Below the pieces are notes generated by a model. The model did not search any database. It saw only the letters and a program-made list of their open reading frames with translations, and was not told the origin of the DNA. Positions 61,886-64,000 of a stretch of DNA of 64,000 nt are shown here, piece by piece. Position numbers and translations under genes: made by a program. The stretch covers positions 26,959,501-27,023,500 of the forward strand of contig JAJNNQ010000009.1 of NCBI GenBank assembly GCA_027886175.1. Reading direction: 5' to 3'. Positions within the stretch are counted from its first letter, which is position 1. The number at the start of each line of letters is the position of its first letter. The DNA is from Phylloscopus collybita (Eukaryota; Chordata; Aves; Passeriformes; Phylloscopidae).

Positions 61886-62010
61886 ACAGCCTGTGGAATA
61901 TCCCATGCGGGAATAGCCTGATGTGCCAGAGTTTGTGACTCCATGGAGAACCCTGCAGATGCAGGAGCCTGTCTGGACCTGTGATCCCACAGAAGGGGGC
62001 CTCACATCTC
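61886..62010. mobile_element. GC-rich block, possibly an avian ERV leader fragment
   Basis: Plus-strand words such as CAGCCTGTGGAATATCCCAT, CCAGAGTTTGTGACTCCATG and GATGCAGGAGCCTGTCTGGA follow the cadence of a repetitive leader found downstream of bird ERV LTRs (repeated phrases like TGGAGCAGTTTGTGA...CCCGTGGGA, from memory). The match is loose. It could instead be 5' sequence of the neighbouring CR1 that I fail to recognise. Confidence 0.3.
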
Positions 62011-63360
62011 CTGTTGAAACTGTCACTAGGAACACAACATTACTCCTAGACATTTTCATTACTGATTGACTCTCTGTGCCTTATTTCCTTAATTCATAGA
62101 AAGAATGAAAAACATAAAGGTACGTCAAAATATAAACTCTCAGTATGACAGCATCTAGACCCAGTAATCACTTGGGTTGGTAAGGAACATATTGGAACTG
62201 GATAAGATGTAGAGCTTCAGATAAACAACAACTATAGGTACCAGGCAAAACTCTTCATACCATCATTTAGAGGGGAAAAAAAACCCAAAAAAGCAATCTG
62301 GTCATGACTACCCATAGCTCAAAACCTCACACAGATGATTTACCTGACCCAGCCAGCTCTCCCCTCTCACTCTGAAAGTAACACAGCCTCTTGTCCAGGA
62401 GGTAATGCTGTGGTGATCTCTCTTTTTGTATGACACTACAGCAGATCATTCATTTTGCTTCCCCTCACACAGTACGTGGCATTAAGCTTACAGCAGAAAA
62501 TAATGTTACTGTTTTCTTTACAGACTTTAGCTGAAAGTTTACCATACAAAGTGAAAAATGAGCACACAGAGCAGGAAGTGTTGTGTGTTTGCTACACTTG
62601 TTGTGTAGCAAATACACAAATGCTTAGTGTGTTACATCCCAACCTTGGCTCTAAAAATCAAGACTGGGTGAAATCAAGAAGCTCATTATAAAAGCAAGTA
62701 TGAAGATGGCAAGCAAGTGGGTTGTGTCTTCCGAAAAATACTGATATATAAAAGGATGGATTTTCTTGGAAAGCATTTAAAATGCTTATACACAAAGCTC
62801 TTGCTGTCACTTCCAGTATGTGTTGAAACAGATGAATTATTCCTTCTTTTCTGCAAGTGTTTGGTAATCTAGAATACTTCCAATATATACAGAAAAATAT
62901 TGTATTATCTTGATTTGATTAGGATTATATCAACTATGAGACAAAGTAGTAGAGCTGCATTCTTAGAGAATTTAATATTGGACGGAGAGAGCAGCTTCCT
63001 CATTATTATTCATAGAAATAATTTTTATATGGGCTATACCTGACACCTGCTAAGTCTTCTCCTTATGGTATGAGCCATTCAAGCCTTTCAAATGCGGCCA
63101 AAACTGTCAGCAACTGACCCTACTACAGTCATTGAGCCACAAATTGTTGGCCAGATATGACAAAAGCCTTATCACTCTATTGTACATTACATGCAAAAGA
63201 ACATAAATCCTTATTGCTCTAATGAGAAACTTTGTATTTTTTTTTTTATTTTACTTATTTTTCTCTTTATTATATTTGGGATCACTACTAAAACTACTTC
63301 AGTAGCTCAACAGCCTTAGGAGAGTGTGATTCTTCTGAGACCTGTACTAGGATATGTCAT
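62011..63360. other. Intronic stretch without a recognised gene
   Basis: Unique sequence containing the hairpin at 62582-62618. Nothing else was recognised. Confidence 0.68.
62582..62618. repeat. Inverted repeat (16-bp arms with one mismatch, 5-nt loop)
   Basis: Left arm TGTGTGTTTGCTACAC at 62582-62597, loop TTGTT, right arm GTGTAGCAAATACACA at 62603-62618. The single mismatch would be a G-U wobble in a plus-strand transcript. Confidence 0.9.
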
Positions 63361-63405
63361 GAAATCACAGAATGGAGTTCAAAGAGGTGATCTGGTCCAA
63401 CGCCA
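63361..63405 (-). mobile_element. CR1 LINE, very short 3' tail
   Basis: The plus strand reads AATCACAGAATGGAGTTCAA and then GAGGTGATCTGGTCCAACGC. This corresponds to the octamer end and the last bases of CR1 in minus orientation (CACAGAATGG...GGTCATCTAGTCCAAC). The copy is truncated after about 45 bases. Confidence 0.55.
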
Positions 63406-64000
63406 AGAATGGAGACTAAAAAAACTATGCCTCACAATAAAATAATAATTAAAAAAATCAGACTACTTTTGTCATGTAGGTGTCAAATCAGAGGGATTTC
63501 AAGATTCTAATCTGAGAGCTTGATGATTTTTTGTTCAGCTGTGGATTTTTCTTCTTGTAACTTCCAGAAATGAAGGTAGAATTGTACACAACACTCCAAA
63601 ACTCTGTTTTCTAATGAAGACATCTGAAAATCACTTCGCATCCTTGAAAAACTAAAGGAAAAAAAAAAAGAACTTCACTATCAAGCTGTACAAAAGGTCA
63701 GTTGATTACATAATTTATGTGATTTGAAGTTTAATAATTGAGAAGAATCTGCTTTTTTTCTTGGCCACAAAGTACAGTTTTGTCACCAATGTCAACAAGG
63801 CTTAAATCAGTATGTTTTTCCTGACAATTTTCTGGGCTTTTGGTGACAATTAGAATTTAATTTTTTTTCCTAATTCAATACAATTAGATTACTACAGAGA
63901 CTTCATTACAGCCACAGGCAGGACAGCAGCTGAGGTACACAATTTTCTCCCTGTGATGCCTGGGCTTGCTAAACACTTATTGAAACAATTGTCTACAAAA
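63406..64000. other. Intronic stretch without a recognised gene
   Basis: AT-rich unique sequence up to the window edge; nothing was recognised. Confidence 0.7.

Larger units (their letters stand above)
58689..64000 (-). other. SGCZ: SGCZ intron preceding the transmembrane exon (partial, runs off the right edge)
   Basis: The 5.3 kb upstream of the exon holds a possible LTR scrap, a 1.1-kb CR1 and a short CR1 tail. The short first coding exon of SGCZ is not recognisable here, so the intron continues past the right edge. Confidence 0.8.

Noticed and set aside
58689..64000. Search for the microRNA miR-383 precursor, which lies in an SGCZ intron in mammals
   Set aside because: Reading for the reverse complement of the mature sequence gave no match in this intron part or elsewhere in the window. 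The locus is probably outside it.
1..64000. Strand bias of CR1 insertions relative to SGCZ
   Set aside because: About seven copies lie in each orientation, so there is no bias to report.
1..64000. tRNA, rRNA, CRISPR arrays, bacterial-type operons or intact retroviral genes
   Set aside because: None could be recognised. The only repeat arrays are microsatellites and short tandem units, and both LTRs are solo.

Overview
This window looks like bird genomic DNA, and nearly all of it is intron. Three things support that. It is AT-rich and has almost no long open reading frames. Its interspersed repeats are mostly CR1 LINE fragments (14 recognised), several ending in the ATTCTRTG octamer tail typical of CR1, plus two solo LTRs of avian endogenous-retrovirus type. 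Its one convincing protein-coding exon encodes the N-terminal transmembrane part of zeta-sarcoglycan (SGCZ). All identifications come from reading the sequence; no database search was run, and the species cannot be named.

Layout. The SGCZ exon lies at 58494-58688 on the minus strand, 195 bp with clean splice sites on both sides. By homology it is the second coding exon. Everything to its left (1-58493) is intron following it, and everything to its right (58689-64000) is intron preceding it. No other SGCZ exon is visible, so both introns run past the window edges. This fits the very large introns known for SGCZ.

Inside the introns are CR1 fragments at about 3.0, 6.6-8.2 (two, one nested in the other), 13.2 (an older L3-like lineage), 20.2, 22.9, 31.5, 34.7 (with a 5' inversion), 34.9, 44.2, 45.1, 55.0, 60.8-61.9 and 63.4 kb. 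Solo LTRs lie at 15711-16122 (target duplication ATAAC) and 18841-19223 (target duplication AATGT), with a possible LTR scrap at 59.07 kb. There are microsatellites, including two (TA)20 arrays, recurrent A/C-only or T/G-only tracts, several near-perfect hairpins, and an unexplained 78-bp sequence present twice (50054 and 54012) at 96% identity.

No operon, CRISPR array, rRNA, tRNA or intact mobile-element gene is seen. All CR1 copies are broken by truncation, stops or frameshifts. I found no new gene system. The observations most worth following up are the unexplained 78-bp pair, the minus-strand solo LTR carrying promoter and poly(A) signals in the sense direction of SGCZ, the inverted CR1, and the nested CR1.
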